Translations under genes and position numbers: made by a program
Source of the DNA: Aquisalimonas sp007126095
GTDB lineage: Bacteria > Pseudomonadota > Gammaproteobacteria > Nitrococcales > Aquisalimonadaceae
Direction: 5' to 3'
Assembly: GCF_048323695.1 (NCBI RefSeq)
Contig: NZ_JBLWFT010000002.1
Location: 284,935-348,934 of the forward strand
DNA: 64,000 nucleotides
The notes under the pieces: model-generated
What the model saw: only the letters and a program-made list of their open reading frames with translations
The model's database searches: none
What the model was told of the DNA's origin: nothing
Part shown: in pieces, positions 1-7,502 of the stretch
Numbering within the stretch: the stretch's first letter is position 1
Layout of the letters: the number at the start of each line of letters is the position of its first letter

Positions 1-2
1 AT

Positions 3-956
3 GATATCGGCTACTTCTTCTACAACGGTGGTGGTGACTCCCAGGATACGGCACTGAAGGTCTCGCAGCTGGGAGAGCGCATGGGCTACCCCATCACCTG
101 CGTCGGTATTCCCAAGACCGTGGACAACGACCTGCCGGTGACCGACTGCTGCCCCGGCTTTGGCACCACGGCCAAGTACGTGGCGGTATCGACCCTGGAG
201 GCGGGTCTGGACGTGCGCTCCATGGCCGAGTCGTCCACCAAGGTGTTCGTACTGGAAGTGATGGGGCGGCACGCCGGCTGGATTGCCGCCGCCGCGGGGC
301 TGGCTGCCGACCACTCCGGTGATCCGCCCCACGTGATTCTCCTGCCCGAGGTGGCCTTTGACCGGCAGGCGTTCCTGGACCGCGTGCGCGACAGCGTGGA
401 TCGCTTCGGTTACTGCGTGATCGTGGTCTCGGAAGGTCTGCGCGACGCCAATGGCGGGTTCATCGCCGACAGCGGCAGTCAGGACGCCTTCGGCCACACG
501 CAGCTGGGTGGTGTCGGGCCGGTGATCGCGCAGATGTGCAAAGACGAACTGGGTCTGAAGTATCACTGCGCGGTGGCGGACTACCTGCAGCGGGCCGCCC
601 GCCACATCGGCTCGAAGACAGATGTGGATCAGGCCTACGCCGTGGGGCGCGCGGCCGTGGAAATGGCGATCGAAGGGCGGAATGCCATCATGCCCACCAT
701 TGTGCGCAAGGCCGACGACCCCTATCAGTGGGAGATCGGGGCCGCGCCGCTGAGCGATGTCGCGAACGTCGAGCGCAAGCTGCCCGCCGAGTACATCACC
801 GAGGATGGATTCGGCATTACCGATGCGGCCCGTCGCTACCTGCGGCCCCTGATCCAGGGTGAGGACTACCCGCCGTATCGCGACGGTCTGCCCACATACA
901 TCACCCTGAAGAATGTCTCCGTTCCGCGGCTGCTGGGCACGCCGTTCGATATCTGA
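3..956 (+). CDS. pfp: PPi-type 6-phosphofructokinase, 5'-truncated by the window edge
   Basis: Phosphorylates fructose 6-phosphate in glycolysis. The reading frame is open from base 3, so the N-terminus lies outside the window; 317 residues remain. Visible motifs are GGGDS (bases 27-41), in the nucleotide-binding glycine loop, and PKTVDND (bases 111-131), the catalytic loop. ATP-dependent PfkA normally has a glycine at the second position of that loop, whereas PPi-dependent enzymes have lysine, so PPi is the inferred phosphoryl donor. The MGRHAGW motif of sugar-phosphate binding is also present. An inorganic pyrophosphatase follows 81 bp downstream on the same strand. The family call is secure; donor specificity is inferred from the lysine. 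Confidence 0.88.
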   Translation, partial: DIGYFFYNGGGDSQDTALKVSQLGERMGYPITCVGIPKTVDNDLPVTDCCPGFGTTAKYVAVSTLEAGLDVRSMAESSTKVFVLEVMGRHAGWIAAAAGLAADHSGDPPHVILLPEVAFDRQAFLDRVRDSVDRFGYCVIVVSEGLRDANGGFIADSGSQDAFGHTQLGGVGPVIAQMCKDELGLKYHCAVADYLQRAARHIGSKTDVDQAYAVGRAAVEMAIEGRNAIMPTIVRKADDPYQWEIGAAPLSDVANVERKLPAEYITEDGFGITDAARRYLRPLIQGEDYPPYRDGLPTYITLKNVSVPRLLGTPFDI

Positions 957-971
957 CGATTTCTGTACAAT
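945..971 (+). promoter_or_regulatory. Possible sigma-70 promoter for ppa
   Basis: A good -10 hexamer, TACAAT (966-971), lies just after the phosphofructokinase stop codon. The matching -35, TTCGAT (945-950), is weak and only 15 bp away. The pyrophosphatase could therefore have its own promoter as well as read-through, but this is a weak prediction. Confidence 0.3.
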
Positions 972-1037
972 GCGCCTCAATCCGCGGCCGGCCAAGGCCG
1001 TGGACCACAGTCACAGCCAAATGCGAGGGGGTTCAAC

Positions 1038-1571
1038 ATGAACGTGGACAATATCCCGGTGGGCAAGTCGGTGCCCGACGATATCAACGTCATCATCGAG
1101 ATTCCGCAGAACGCGGATCCGGTCAAGTACGAAGTGGACAAGGACAGCGGCGCCCTGCTGGTGGATCGCTTCATGGCCACAGCCATGCACTACCCCTGCA
1201 ACTACGGTTACGTGCCGCACACCCTCTGCGGCGATGGCGACCCGGCCGACGTGCTGGTGATTGCGCCGTTCGGCCTGGTGCCCGGTTCCGTGATCCGTTG
1301 CCGCCCCGTGGGTGTTCTTGAGATGACCGACGAGGCCGGCGAAGACGCCAAGATCATCGCCGTGCCGGTGAGCAAGCTCTCGCCGCTGTACGACAACGTC
1401 CAGGAACCCTCGGACCTGCCGCCGATCCTCCTCGAGCAGATTGCGCATTTCTTCGAGCATTACAAGGACCTGGAGAAGGGTAAATGGGTCCGTGTGGACG
1501 GCTGGAAAGGTGCAGACGCGGCCCGCCAGGAGCTGCTCAGCGCCGTCGAGCGCCACAACTCCGGCGCCTGA
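1038..1571 (+). CDS. ppa: Inorganic pyrophosphatase (family I)
   Basis: Cytoplasmic hydrolysis of pyrophosphate to two phosphates, which pulls biosynthetic reactions forward. The 177 residues match the usual length of soluble family I enzymes. The substrate/metal signature DGDPADVLV is present around residues 68-76, and the N-terminal part has the typical EIP...KYE and YPCNYGYVP segments that line the active site. The ATG at 1038 is preceded by AGGGGG. It sits directly downstream of the PPi-dependent phosphofructokinase, so two enzymes competing for the same PPi pool are adjacent. Identification is secure. Confidence 0.95.
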   Translation: MNVDNIPVGKSVPDDINVIIEIPQNADPVKYEVDKDSGALLVDRFMATAMHYPCNYGYVPHTLCGDGDPADVLVIAPFGLVPGSVIRCRPVGVLEMTDEAGEDAKIIAVPVSKLSPLYDNVQEPSDLPPILLEQIAHFFEHYKDLEKGKWVRVDGWKGADAARQELLSAVERHNSGA

Positions 1572-1630
1572 GGCCCTTTCGGGCGTGCAATCCGTGCCCA
1601 CTTGTGGTGCGATGGAGTTAAGTCCAGTGC

Positions 1631-1680
1631 GCGGAATGGAATTCCGCAGGGGTGGACACGGATTGCAGCAGGCCTATAAT
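1631..1680 (+). promoter_or_regulatory. Strong sigma-70 promoter with upstream palindrome
   Basis: TGGACA (1653-1658) and a perfect TATAAT (1675-1680) are separated by 16 bp, one of the best sigma-70 matches in the window. Immediately upstream is the inverted repeat GCGGAAT-gga-ATTCCGC (1631-1647), which could be an operator or the end of the ppa transcript. Transcription would begin near 1687, giving a leader of about 83 nt before the small gene at 1770. Confidence 0.7.
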
Positions 1681-1769
1681 CGGTGCGTTATTGCAGTGCA
1701 CCAAGGCGGGGGTGGCAATTGAATTATTGCGCCCCCGGTCGCGGCAACCGGATAGGCGGGGTGAGCTTC

Positions 1770-2102
1770 ATGGCGATGGCTGAGGTCATGGGCAAGCAGC
1801 GTCTCGAAGAGGAAAACCGGGTCTATCGCTCCACCGGAGGGGTCAGCGAGAACAATCGCTGCCTGGGTTTCCGACCGGCGTTCAAGGACGCCGAAACGGG
1901 CACGGTTTACCCGTCGCTCAACGCCAGGGGGGCGCCTTGTCCGTTCCACTGCCTCGATGGCCTGCCCCCTGAAGTCGTGACCGAGCGCAGCGATTCCGGC
2001 CAGGTGACCTGCGTCAAGGCCTCGCTCGAAGCCGGGTTCGAGCGCCAGGGCGAGTTCTTTACCCGGGCGCAGGCGGCGGATCTGGTCGCGCGCGGCGAAT
2101 AG
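1770..2102 (+). CDS. Conserved hypothetical protein, 110 aa
   Basis: I do not recognise a function. The protein is small and soluble-looking. Its core (about residues 17-60) has a GGVSENNR segment, then CLGFRPAF, an ETGTVYPS motif, a Cys-Pro-Phe-His-Cys cluster and LDGLPPEVV. The C-terminal part carries a charged segment ending in TRAQAADLV. An in-frame ATG exists at 1683, but it lies at the predicted transcription start, so the ATG at 1770 (reading MAMAEVMGK) is preferred. The gene has its own strong promoter and is 9 bp upstream of prmA, so the two are probably cotranscribed. The pattern looks like a conserved gammaproteobacterial family of unknown role. Confidence 0.7.
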   Translation: MAMAEVMGKQRLEEENRVYRSTGGVSENNRCLGFRPAFKDAETGTVYPSLNARGAPCPFHCLDGLPPEVVTERSDSGQVTCVKASLEAGFERQGEFFTRAQAADLVARGE

Positions 2103-2111
2103 GGATCATCC

Positions 2112-2996
2112 ATGCATCATCGTCAGATCCGGTGCACGCTGCCGGCGGCAGCCTGTGCGCGAGCCGAATCCATACTGCTGGATCGCGGCGCCCACTCCGT
2201 GACCTTTCAGGATCCGGGCGGAGAGCCCGTGCTGGAGCCGGATCTCGGGACGAGTCCGCTATGGCAGGACGTGGTCGTTCTGGCGCTGTTCGACGGGGAT
2301 GCCGACCTTCCAGGGATTCGTTCCGGCATGGAGCACGCCCTGGGGGCCGGCACCATCGACGCATGGCGCGAAGAGACTCTGCCGGACCAGGACTGGGAGC
2401 GGGCGTGGATGGATACCTTCGCACCCATGCGCTTCGGCTCCCGTTTGTGGGTCTGTCCCAGCACCCACCCGCCGCCGGAAGCGGATGCGGTCAACCTCAA
2501 GCTGGACCCGGGGCTGGCGTTCGGCACCGGCACCCACCCCACGACCGCACTGTGCCTGGGCTGGCTGGATGCGCAGCCGCTGGCGGACACGCGTGTCCTC
2601 GATTACGGTTGCGGTTCCGGCATACTCGCTATTGCGGCGCTGTTGCTGGGTGCCCCGGAGGCGCACGGAGTGGACAACGATCCGCAGGCCCTGCTGGCCA
2701 GTCGCGAGAACGCCGAGCGGAACGGGGTCTCGGACCGGCTGCACCTGCTGCGCCACGATGAGCCCGATCCGCCGGTGGCAGACCTGCTGGTGGCCAATAT
2801 CCTCTCGGGTATCCTGATCGACATGGTGCCGCGGCTAATGGCGCTGGTGCGGCCCGGAGGTCGTGTGGCGCTCTCCGGTATCCTGGAGCAGCAGGCCGAC
2901 ACGGTGATCGCGGCCTATGCGCCACAAGTGGCGTTCGAAGCGCCCCGGTTCCAGGATGGCTGGACGCTGTTGACCGGGGTGCGGCGCGACACCTGA
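2112..2996 (+). CDS. prmA: Ribosomal protein L11 methyltransferase
   Basis: SAM-dependent trimethylation of ribosomal protein L11. At 294 residues it has the normal PrmA length. It has an N-terminal L11-recognition domain (about 1-110), a linker with the family motif DPGLAFGTGTHPTT (around 133-146), and a Rossmann methyltransferase domain with motif I VLDYGCGSGILA and motif IV DLLVANILSG. The start at 2112 is the only sensible one and lies 9 bp after the preceding small gene. prmA followed by a zinc-ribbon protein and fis is a familiar order, but dusB, which lies between prmA and fis in enterics, is absent here. Confidence 0.95.
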   Translation: MHHRQIRCTLPAAACARAESILLDRGAHSVTFQDPGGEPVLEPDLGTSPLWQDVVVLALFDGDADLPGIRSGMEHALGAGTIDAWREETLPDQDWERAWMDTFAPMRFGSRLWVCPSTHPPPEADAVNLKLDPGLAFGTGTHPTTALCLGWLDAQPLADTRVLDYGCGSGILAIAALLLGAPEAHGVDNDPQALLASRENAERNGVSDRLHLLRHDEPDPPVADLLVANILSGILIDMVPRLMALVRPGGRVALSGILEQQADTVIAAYAPQVAFEAPRFQDGWTLLTGVRRDT

Positions 2997-3048
2997 GAAG
3001 GCTGGCAATTCGGCGAGGACCGCCATGGGGCATGCTCCGAAGGTTTCC

Positions 3049-4071
3049 ATGTACACGCAGTGCCCGACCTGTGCCACCGTGTTCCGCATCGACGACGAAC
3101 TGTTCCAGGCCGACGGCACGGTGCGGTGCGGTTACTGTCTGCAGACCTTCGACGCCCGCCGCCGTCTCGCCATGGACCTCCCGGACAGCCTGGCTGTCCT
3201 GATTCCCGAACCGGAGCCTGAACCGGAGCCTGAACCGGAGCCCGAACCGGAGCCCGAACCGGAGCCCGAACCGGAGCCCGAACCGGAGCCCGAACCGGAG
3301 CCCGAACCGGAGCCCGAACCAGAGCCCGAACCAGAGCCCGAACCAGAGCCCGAACCAGAGCCCGAACCAGAGCCCGAACCAGAGCCCGAACCAGAGCCCG
3401 AACCAGAGCGGCGTGTGTTCCGGCCGCGTCGCCAAATCGACTGGGTGTCCGGGCCCGTGGCGGTGGTTCCCGGCCGGGACGGGCGCTCGTCACTGCAACT
3501 CGACCCCCACGCGGCCGCCCGGCTCGCCGACGACTGGCAGGAACTCGCACGACTGGAGATCGAAGCCACCGAGCATGACGCCGCGCGTCGTCGGCGGTCC
3601 CGCGGGGTGTGGCTGGGCGGCATTCTGCTGCTGGCGCTCGCGCTGGGTCTTCAGGCTGTCTATGTGCAGCGCGACACGCTTGCGGCCGACCCCCGCTGGC
3701 GACCCGCCCTGGAAGCACTGTGCGCGGTGGCGGGATGCGAGTTGCCCCTGCCCCGTGACGTCGACCGCATCCGTCTCGTTCGCGGGCAAGTGAGCGATCA
3801 TCCCGAGCGCGATGATGCCCTGGTGGCCACTGCATCGCTGGTGAACGAGGCGGCGTTCCGTCAGCCATTCCCTTTGCTCCAGCTATCCTTGTTGAATGAT
3901 AATCAGGATGTCGCCGGGGAGCGGTGGTTCCACCCGAGCGACTATCTCGGCGATGCGGAGTACGCCGAGCGGTGGCAGCAGGGGATGCCGCCGAACACCC
4001 CGATCCGTGTCAGGCTGGTGCTGGAAGATCCGGGCAGCGGCGCACGGCAGTATTTGTTCCATCTCCGTTGA
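3049..4071 (+). CDS. MJ0042-type zinc-ribbon / DUF3426 membrane protein with Pro-Glu repeat
   Basis: Function unknown. The N-terminus (MYTQCPTCATVFR, then CGYC) is an MJ0042-type zinc ribbon with two CxxC pairs. It is followed by a 68-residue run of alternating Pro-Glu, a charged linker, one transmembrane helix (about residues 192-210, LGGILLLALALGLQAVY) and a C-terminal DUF3426 domain with the LSLLND and WFHPSDYL patterns, which should face the periplasm. The Pro-Glu stretch probably acts as a rigid spacer. The ATG at 3049 fits zinc-ribbon family starts and has GAAGG upstream; an ATG at 3025 with GAGGA upstream is an equally credible alternative adding 8 residues. It lies between prmA and fis, as in many gammaproteobacteria. 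Confidence 0.8.
   Translation: MYTQCPTCATVFRIDDELFQADGTVRCGYCLQTFDARRRLAMDLPDSLAVLIPEPEPEPEPEPEPEPEPEPEPEPEPEPEPEPEPEPEPEPEPEPEPEPEPEPEPEPEPEPEPEPEPEPERRVFRPRRQIDWVSGPVAVVPGRDGRSSLQLDPHAAARLADDWQELARLEIEATEHDAARRRRSRGVWLGGILLLALALGLQAVYVQRDTLAADPRWRPALEALCAVAGCELPLPRDVDRIRLVRGQVSDHPERDDALVATASLVNEAAFRQPFPLLQLSLLNDNQDVAGERWFHPSDYLGDAEYAERWQQGMPPNTPIRVRLVLEDPGSGARQYLFHLR
3205..3408 (+). repeat. In-frame 12-bp tandem repeat, 17 units, encoding Pro-Glu-Pro-Glu
   Basis: Seventeen uninterrupted copies of a 12-bp unit (CCCGAACCGGAG and variants) fill exactly 204 bp. The variants are ordered: unit 1 has CCC..CCG, units 2-3 have CCT..CCG, units 4-9 CCC..CCG, and units 10-17 CCC..CCA. Blocks of identical units indicate successive local expansions. 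Because the unit is 12 bp, copy-number change would alter spacer length without shifting the frame. Confidence 0.97.
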
Positions 4072-4098
4072 CGCTCGCCCTACGGGCCGGACCGGCAT

Positions 4099-4126
4099 TT
4101 GTCGGTGCTGGGGTTTGGGGTATCAT
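4099..4126 (+). promoter_or_regulatory. Candidate fis promoter
   Basis: TTGTCG (4099-4104) and TATCAT (4121-4126) are 16 bp apart, with four and four matches to the sigma-70 consensus. They lie in the 119-bp gap before fis. The sequence just after the -10 is GC-rich, as expected for growth-rate-controlled promoters such as that of fis, but no start site can be proven from sequence. Confidence 0.4.
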
Positions 4127-4190
4127 GCTGCCCTTCTTGTCACCGGGCACGCCCGGCTGGTCGCGGCACAGAATCCAGGATACGGACGCA

Positions 4191-4481
4191 ATGAGCGAGC
4201 AGGTCAGTCGATTGCAGCAAGCCGATACCCACGCCGAGGAAGAGGTCGGGGTCGGCCCGATACGGGCCTGCGTCGATACGGCTGTGCGCGACTACCTTCG
4301 CCAGCTGGACGGGCACGACTGCACTGACATCCATGCGCTGGTGCTCGCGGAGGTGGAGCCGCCCCTGCTGCGCGCCGTGCTTGATCACTGCCAGGGGAAC
4401 CAGACCCGTGCCGCCAGGCTCTTGGGTGTCAACCGCGGTACCCTGCGCAAGAAACTGCTCCAGTACGACATCCAGACCTGA
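4191..4481 (+). CDS. fis: DNA-binding protein Fis
   Basis: Nucleoid-associated DNA-bending dimer that activates stable-RNA promoters and organises chromosome topology. The 96 residues match Fis length. The C-terminal helix-turn-helix is clear (CQGNQTRAARLLGVNRGTLR, followed by KKLLQYDI), preceded by the dimerisation helices around EVEPPLLRAVLDH. The frame extends upstream without a stop into the end of the DUF3426 gene, but the ATG at 4191 gives the family N-terminus (MSEQVSRLQ) and has AGGA nearby. purH follows on the same strand after 75 bp. This is a conserved gammaproteobacterial position. Confidence 0.93.
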   Translation: MSEQVSRLQQADTHAEEEVGVGPIRACVDTAVRDYLRQLDGHDCTDIHALVLAEVEPPLLRAVLDHCQGNQTRAARLLGVNRGTLRKKLLQYDIQT

Positions 4482-4556
4482 GCCGATCCGGCTCGGCATG
4501 ATTCGTTATACTGACGCCCCGCTTTCATCTCCTTATCCGCGAGGTTACCGCTCACC

Positions 4557-6134
4557 ATGACTGACTCCAGTCCCCGTCCCGTTCGCCGTGCACTGATCAG
4601 CGTCTCCGACAAGACCGGTATCGTCGAGTTTGCCCGGGCCCTCGCAGTGCGGGGCGTGGCGTTGATCTCCACCGGGGGCACGGCGCGCGCACTGCGTGAG
4701 GACGGGCTGGAGGTGCAGGACGTCTCCGACGTGACCGGATTCCCGGAGATCATGGCCGGGCGCGTGAAGACGCTCCACCCGAAAGTGCACGGCGGCCTGC
4801 TCGGGCGGCGCGGCACGGACGAGCCGGTCATGGACGAGCACGGCATCGCCCCCATCGACCTGCTGGTGGTCAATCTCTACCCGTTCGAGGCGGCCGTGGC
4901 GCGTCCGGACTGCAGTTTTGCCGACGCTGTGGAGAACATCGACATCGGTGGCCCGGCCATGTTGCGGGCGGCGGCCAAGAATCACGACGGCGTTGCCGTG
5001 GTGACCGACCCGGCAGACTACGATCGGGTCCTGGAAATGCTCCGGGAACAGGATGCCCTGGACTTCGGGCTGCGTTTCGAGCTGGCCGTGAAAGCCTTCG
5101 AGCATACCGCCGGTTACGACGGCGCCATTGCCTCTTATCTGGGGCGCCTCAATGAGCGCCTTGAGCCGGAGGGCCACTCGCGCACCCTGAATCTGCAGTT
5201 CCACCGGGTCCAGGAGATGCGTTACGGCGAGAACCCCCATCAGTCGGCGGCGTTCTACCGTGAGCGCGCCCCCGCGGAGCCCTGCGTGGCAACGGCCCGG
5301 CAGCTGCAGGGCAAGGCGCTGTCGTTCAACAACGTGGCAGACACCGATGCGGCGCTGGAGTGCGTAAAGCGGTTCTCCGAGCCCGCCTGCGTCATCGTCA
5401 AGCACGCCAACCCCTGCGGTGTGGCGGCGGCCGCTGATCTGCGCACTGCCTACGACCGCGCCTTCGCCTGCGACCCGACGTCGGCGTTCGGGGGCATCAT
5501 CGCGTTCAACCGGCCGCTGGATCCCGACACGGCCCGGCTGATCGTCGAGCGGCAGTTCGTGGAGGTGATCATCGCCCCGGACGTGGCCGACGGTGTCGCC
5601 GATATCGTCGCCGCGCGCAAGAACGTCCGCCTGCTGGTCTGTGGTGAGTGGCCCGCGGAGCGCCAGGGACAGCAGGATTACAAGCGGGTGACCGGCGGCC
5701 TGCTGATTCAGGACAGCGACATCGCGGTGGTCCCCGATTCGGAGCTGAAGGTGGTCTCGCAGGTGCAGCCCGATGCGGCAACCCTGGCGGACCTGCGTTT
5801 CGTCTGGGAGGTGGCGCGGTTCGTGAAGTCGAACGCCATCGTCTACGGCCGTGACGGGCAGACCGTGGGCATCGGCGCGGGACAGATGTCGCGGGTCTGG
5901 AGCGCCCGGCTGGCACGGGACAAGGCGCTGGACGCCGGGCTGGAGGTGCAGGGTGCGGTGATGGCGTCCGACGCGTTTTTCCCGTTCCGGGACGGTATTG
6001 ACCAAGCGGCGGAGGCTGGTGTCCGGGCGGTGATCCAGCCCGGCGGCTCCATGCGCGATGACGAGGTGATCGCGGCGGCGGACGAGCACGGCATTGCCAT
6101 GGTCTTCACCGGCATGCGCCATTTTCGGCACTGA
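4557..6134 (+). CDS. purH: Bifunctional AICAR transformylase / IMP cyclohydrolase
   Basis: Catalyses the last two steps of de novo IMP synthesis: formylation of AICAR by 10-formyl-THF, then ring closure. The protein is 525 residues, full length. The N-terminal IMP cyclohydrolase domain (about 1-195) has the MGS-like opening ALISVSDKTGIVEFARAL and ISTGGTA. The C-terminal transformylase domain carries KHANPCGVA and a GRDGQTVGIGAGQ-type segment near the end. purD follows 54 bp downstream on the same strand, giving the standard purH-purD operon. A TATACT box at 4507-4512 lies upstream but without a convincing -35. Confidence 0.97.
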   Translation: MTDSSPRPVRRALISVSDKTGIVEFARALAVRGVALISTGGTARALREDGLEVQDVSDVTGFPEIMAGRVKTLHPKVHGGLLGRRGTDEPVMDEHGIAPIDLLVVNLYPFEAAVARPDCSFADAVENIDIGGPAMLRAAAKNHDGVAVVTDPADYDRVLEMLREQDALDFGLRFELAVKAFEHTAGYDGAIASYLGRLNERLEPEGHSRTLNLQFHRVQEMRYGENPHQSAAFYRERAPAEPCVATARQLQGKALSFNNVADTDAALECVKRFSEPACVIVKHANPCGVAAAADLRTAYDRAFACDPTSAFGGIIAFNRPLDPDTARLIVERQFVEVIIAPDVADGVADIVAARKNVRLLVCGEWPAERQGQQDYKRVTGGLLIQDSDIAVVPDSELKVVSQVQPDAATLADLRFVWEVARFVKSNAIVYGRDGQTVGIGAGQMSRVWSARLARDKALDAGLEVQGAVMASDAFFPFRDGIDQAAEAGVRAVIQPGGSMRDDEVIAAADEHGIAMVFTGMRHFRH

Positions 6135-6188
6135 TCGGCGCAGCGGTCATTGGCAGAGAACCCACACAACGGGGAGCGCATTGACACC

Positions 6189-7502
6189 ATGAACGTACTC
6201 ATCATTGGCGGCGGTGGCCGTGAGCACGCCCTGGCGTGGGCGGCGGCGCGGTCGGAGCGTGTCGAGCGCGTCTACGTGGCGCCGGGCAATGCGGGCACGG
6301 CCCTGGAGCCGAAGTGCACCAACGTGCAGGTGGGCGCGGAAGACGTGCCCGCGCTGGTGGCAATGGCGCGCGACTACGACATCGGCCTCACGATCGTCGG
6401 CCCTGAAGCACCGCTGGTGGTGGGTGTGGTGGATGCGTTCCGCGATGCCGGCCTGCGCTGCTTCGGGCCCACCGCCGATGCGGCTCAGCTCGAAGGGTCG
6501 AAGGCGTTCAGCAAGGCGTTCCTGGATCGCCACGCCATTCCCACCGCCGGGTTCGCCACGTTCACCGACAGTACCGAGGCGTACCACTACATCACCGAGC
6601 GTGGTGCGCCGCTGGTGGTGAAGGCCGACGGCCTGGCCGCCGGCAAGGGAGTCGTCGTGGCGCAGACCGTGGACGAGGCGCTGGCGGCGGCCAATGACAT
6701 GCTCGAGGCCAACGCGCTCGGGGATGCCGGCGCGCGGGTGGTGGTGGAGGACTTCCTCCAAGGCGAGGAAGCGAGCTTCATCGTCATGGTGGATGGCGAG
6801 CACATCCTGCCCTTGGCCACATCCCAGGACCACAAGGCGCGCGACGAGGGCGACACCGGCCCCAACACGGGTGGTATGGGGGCCTATTCGCCGGCGCCCG
6901 TGGTCACCGCAGACGTCCATGACCGGGTTATGAGGCAGGTGATCGAGCCGACCGTGCGGGGCATGGCAGCGGAAGGCATTCCCTACAGCGGGTTTCTCTA
7001 CGCCGGGCTGATGATCTCGCCACAGGGGGAGCCGCGCGTGCTCGAGTTCAACTGTCGACTCGGCGACCCCGAAGCCCAGCCGCTGTTGCTGCGCCTGGAG
7101 TCGGATCTGACGGCCTTGTGCGACGCCGCCATCGACGGTCGGCTCGACACGGTCACGCCGCAGTGGTCACCGCAGGTGGGCCTCGGTGTCGTGCTGGCGG
7201 CGGGTGGTTACCCTGGCAGCTACCGCAAGGGAGACATCATTACCGGACTGCCCGAGCAGGACGCGCCGGGGGCGAAGGTCTTCCACGCGGGGACGTCACG
7301 CGACGAACTCGGTAATGTGGTAACCAGTGGCGGGCGTGTGCTGTGCGCCTGCGCGTTGGGCGAGACCACAGCCGATGCCCAGGCCCGTGCCTACGCGCTG
7401 GTGGACACGATTCACTGGGATGGCGTCTACTGCCGCCGGGATATTGGTCATCGCGCTATCCGCCGCGACGGCGATCACGGCTCCGCGAACAGCAACGCGT
7501 AG
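6189..7502 (+). CDS. purD: Phosphoribosylamine-glycine ligase (GAR synthetase)
   Basis: Second step of purine synthesis: ATP-dependent joining of glycine to phosphoribosylamine. The protein has 437 residues with an ATP-grasp fold. The N-terminal MNVLIIGGGGREHALAW is the family start, which fixes the ATG at 6189 (GGGGAG upstream) over an in-frame ATG at 6150. VVKADGLAAGKGV and the DHKARDEGDTGPNTGGMGAY signature are intact, as is the C-terminal FNCRLGDPEAQ. Its last 28 bp overlap, tail to tail, the end of the HDOD gene on the minus strand, so there is no room for a conventional terminator between them. Confidence 0.97.
   Translation: MNVLIIGGGGREHALAWAAARSERVERVYVAPGNAGTALEPKCTNVQVGAEDVPALVAMARDYDIGLTIVGPEAPLVVGVVDAFRDAGLRCFGPTADAAQLEGSKAFSKAFLDRHAIPTAGFATFTDSTEAYHYITERGAPLVVKADGLAAGKGVVVAQTVDEALAAANDMLEANALGDAGARVVVEDFLQGEEASFIVMVDGEHILPLATSQDHKARDEGDTGPNTGGMGAYSPAPVVTADVHDRVMRQVIEPTVRGMAAEGIPYSGFLYAGLMISPQGEPRVLEFNCRLGDPEAQPLLLRLESDLTALCDAAIDGRLDTVTPQWSPQVGLGVVLAAGGYPGSYRKGDIITGLPEQDAPGAKVFHAGTSRDELGNVVTSGGRVLCACALGETTADAQARAYALVDTIHWDGVYCRRDIGHRAIRRDGDHGSANSNA

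Noticed and set aside
2629..3868. Long minus-strand open frames across the Pro-Glu repeat (268 and 317 codons)
   Set aside because: They exist because the 12-bp repeat lacks stop codons in all frames. Their translations are monotonous Trp-Phe-Gly-Leu or Arg-Ala-Pro-Val repeats with no start context, opposite a well-supported gene.
4482..4512. GAGCCG-atc-CGGCTC hairpin after fis and TATACT before purH
   Set aside because: The stem overlaps the fis stop and lacks a T-run, and the TATACT has no -35 partner, so neither is called as a terminator or promoter.
4545..6131. 528-codon open frame antisense to purH
   Set aside because: A GC-rich shadow: His/Arg-rich translation, no domain, and the plus-strand purH is unambiguous.
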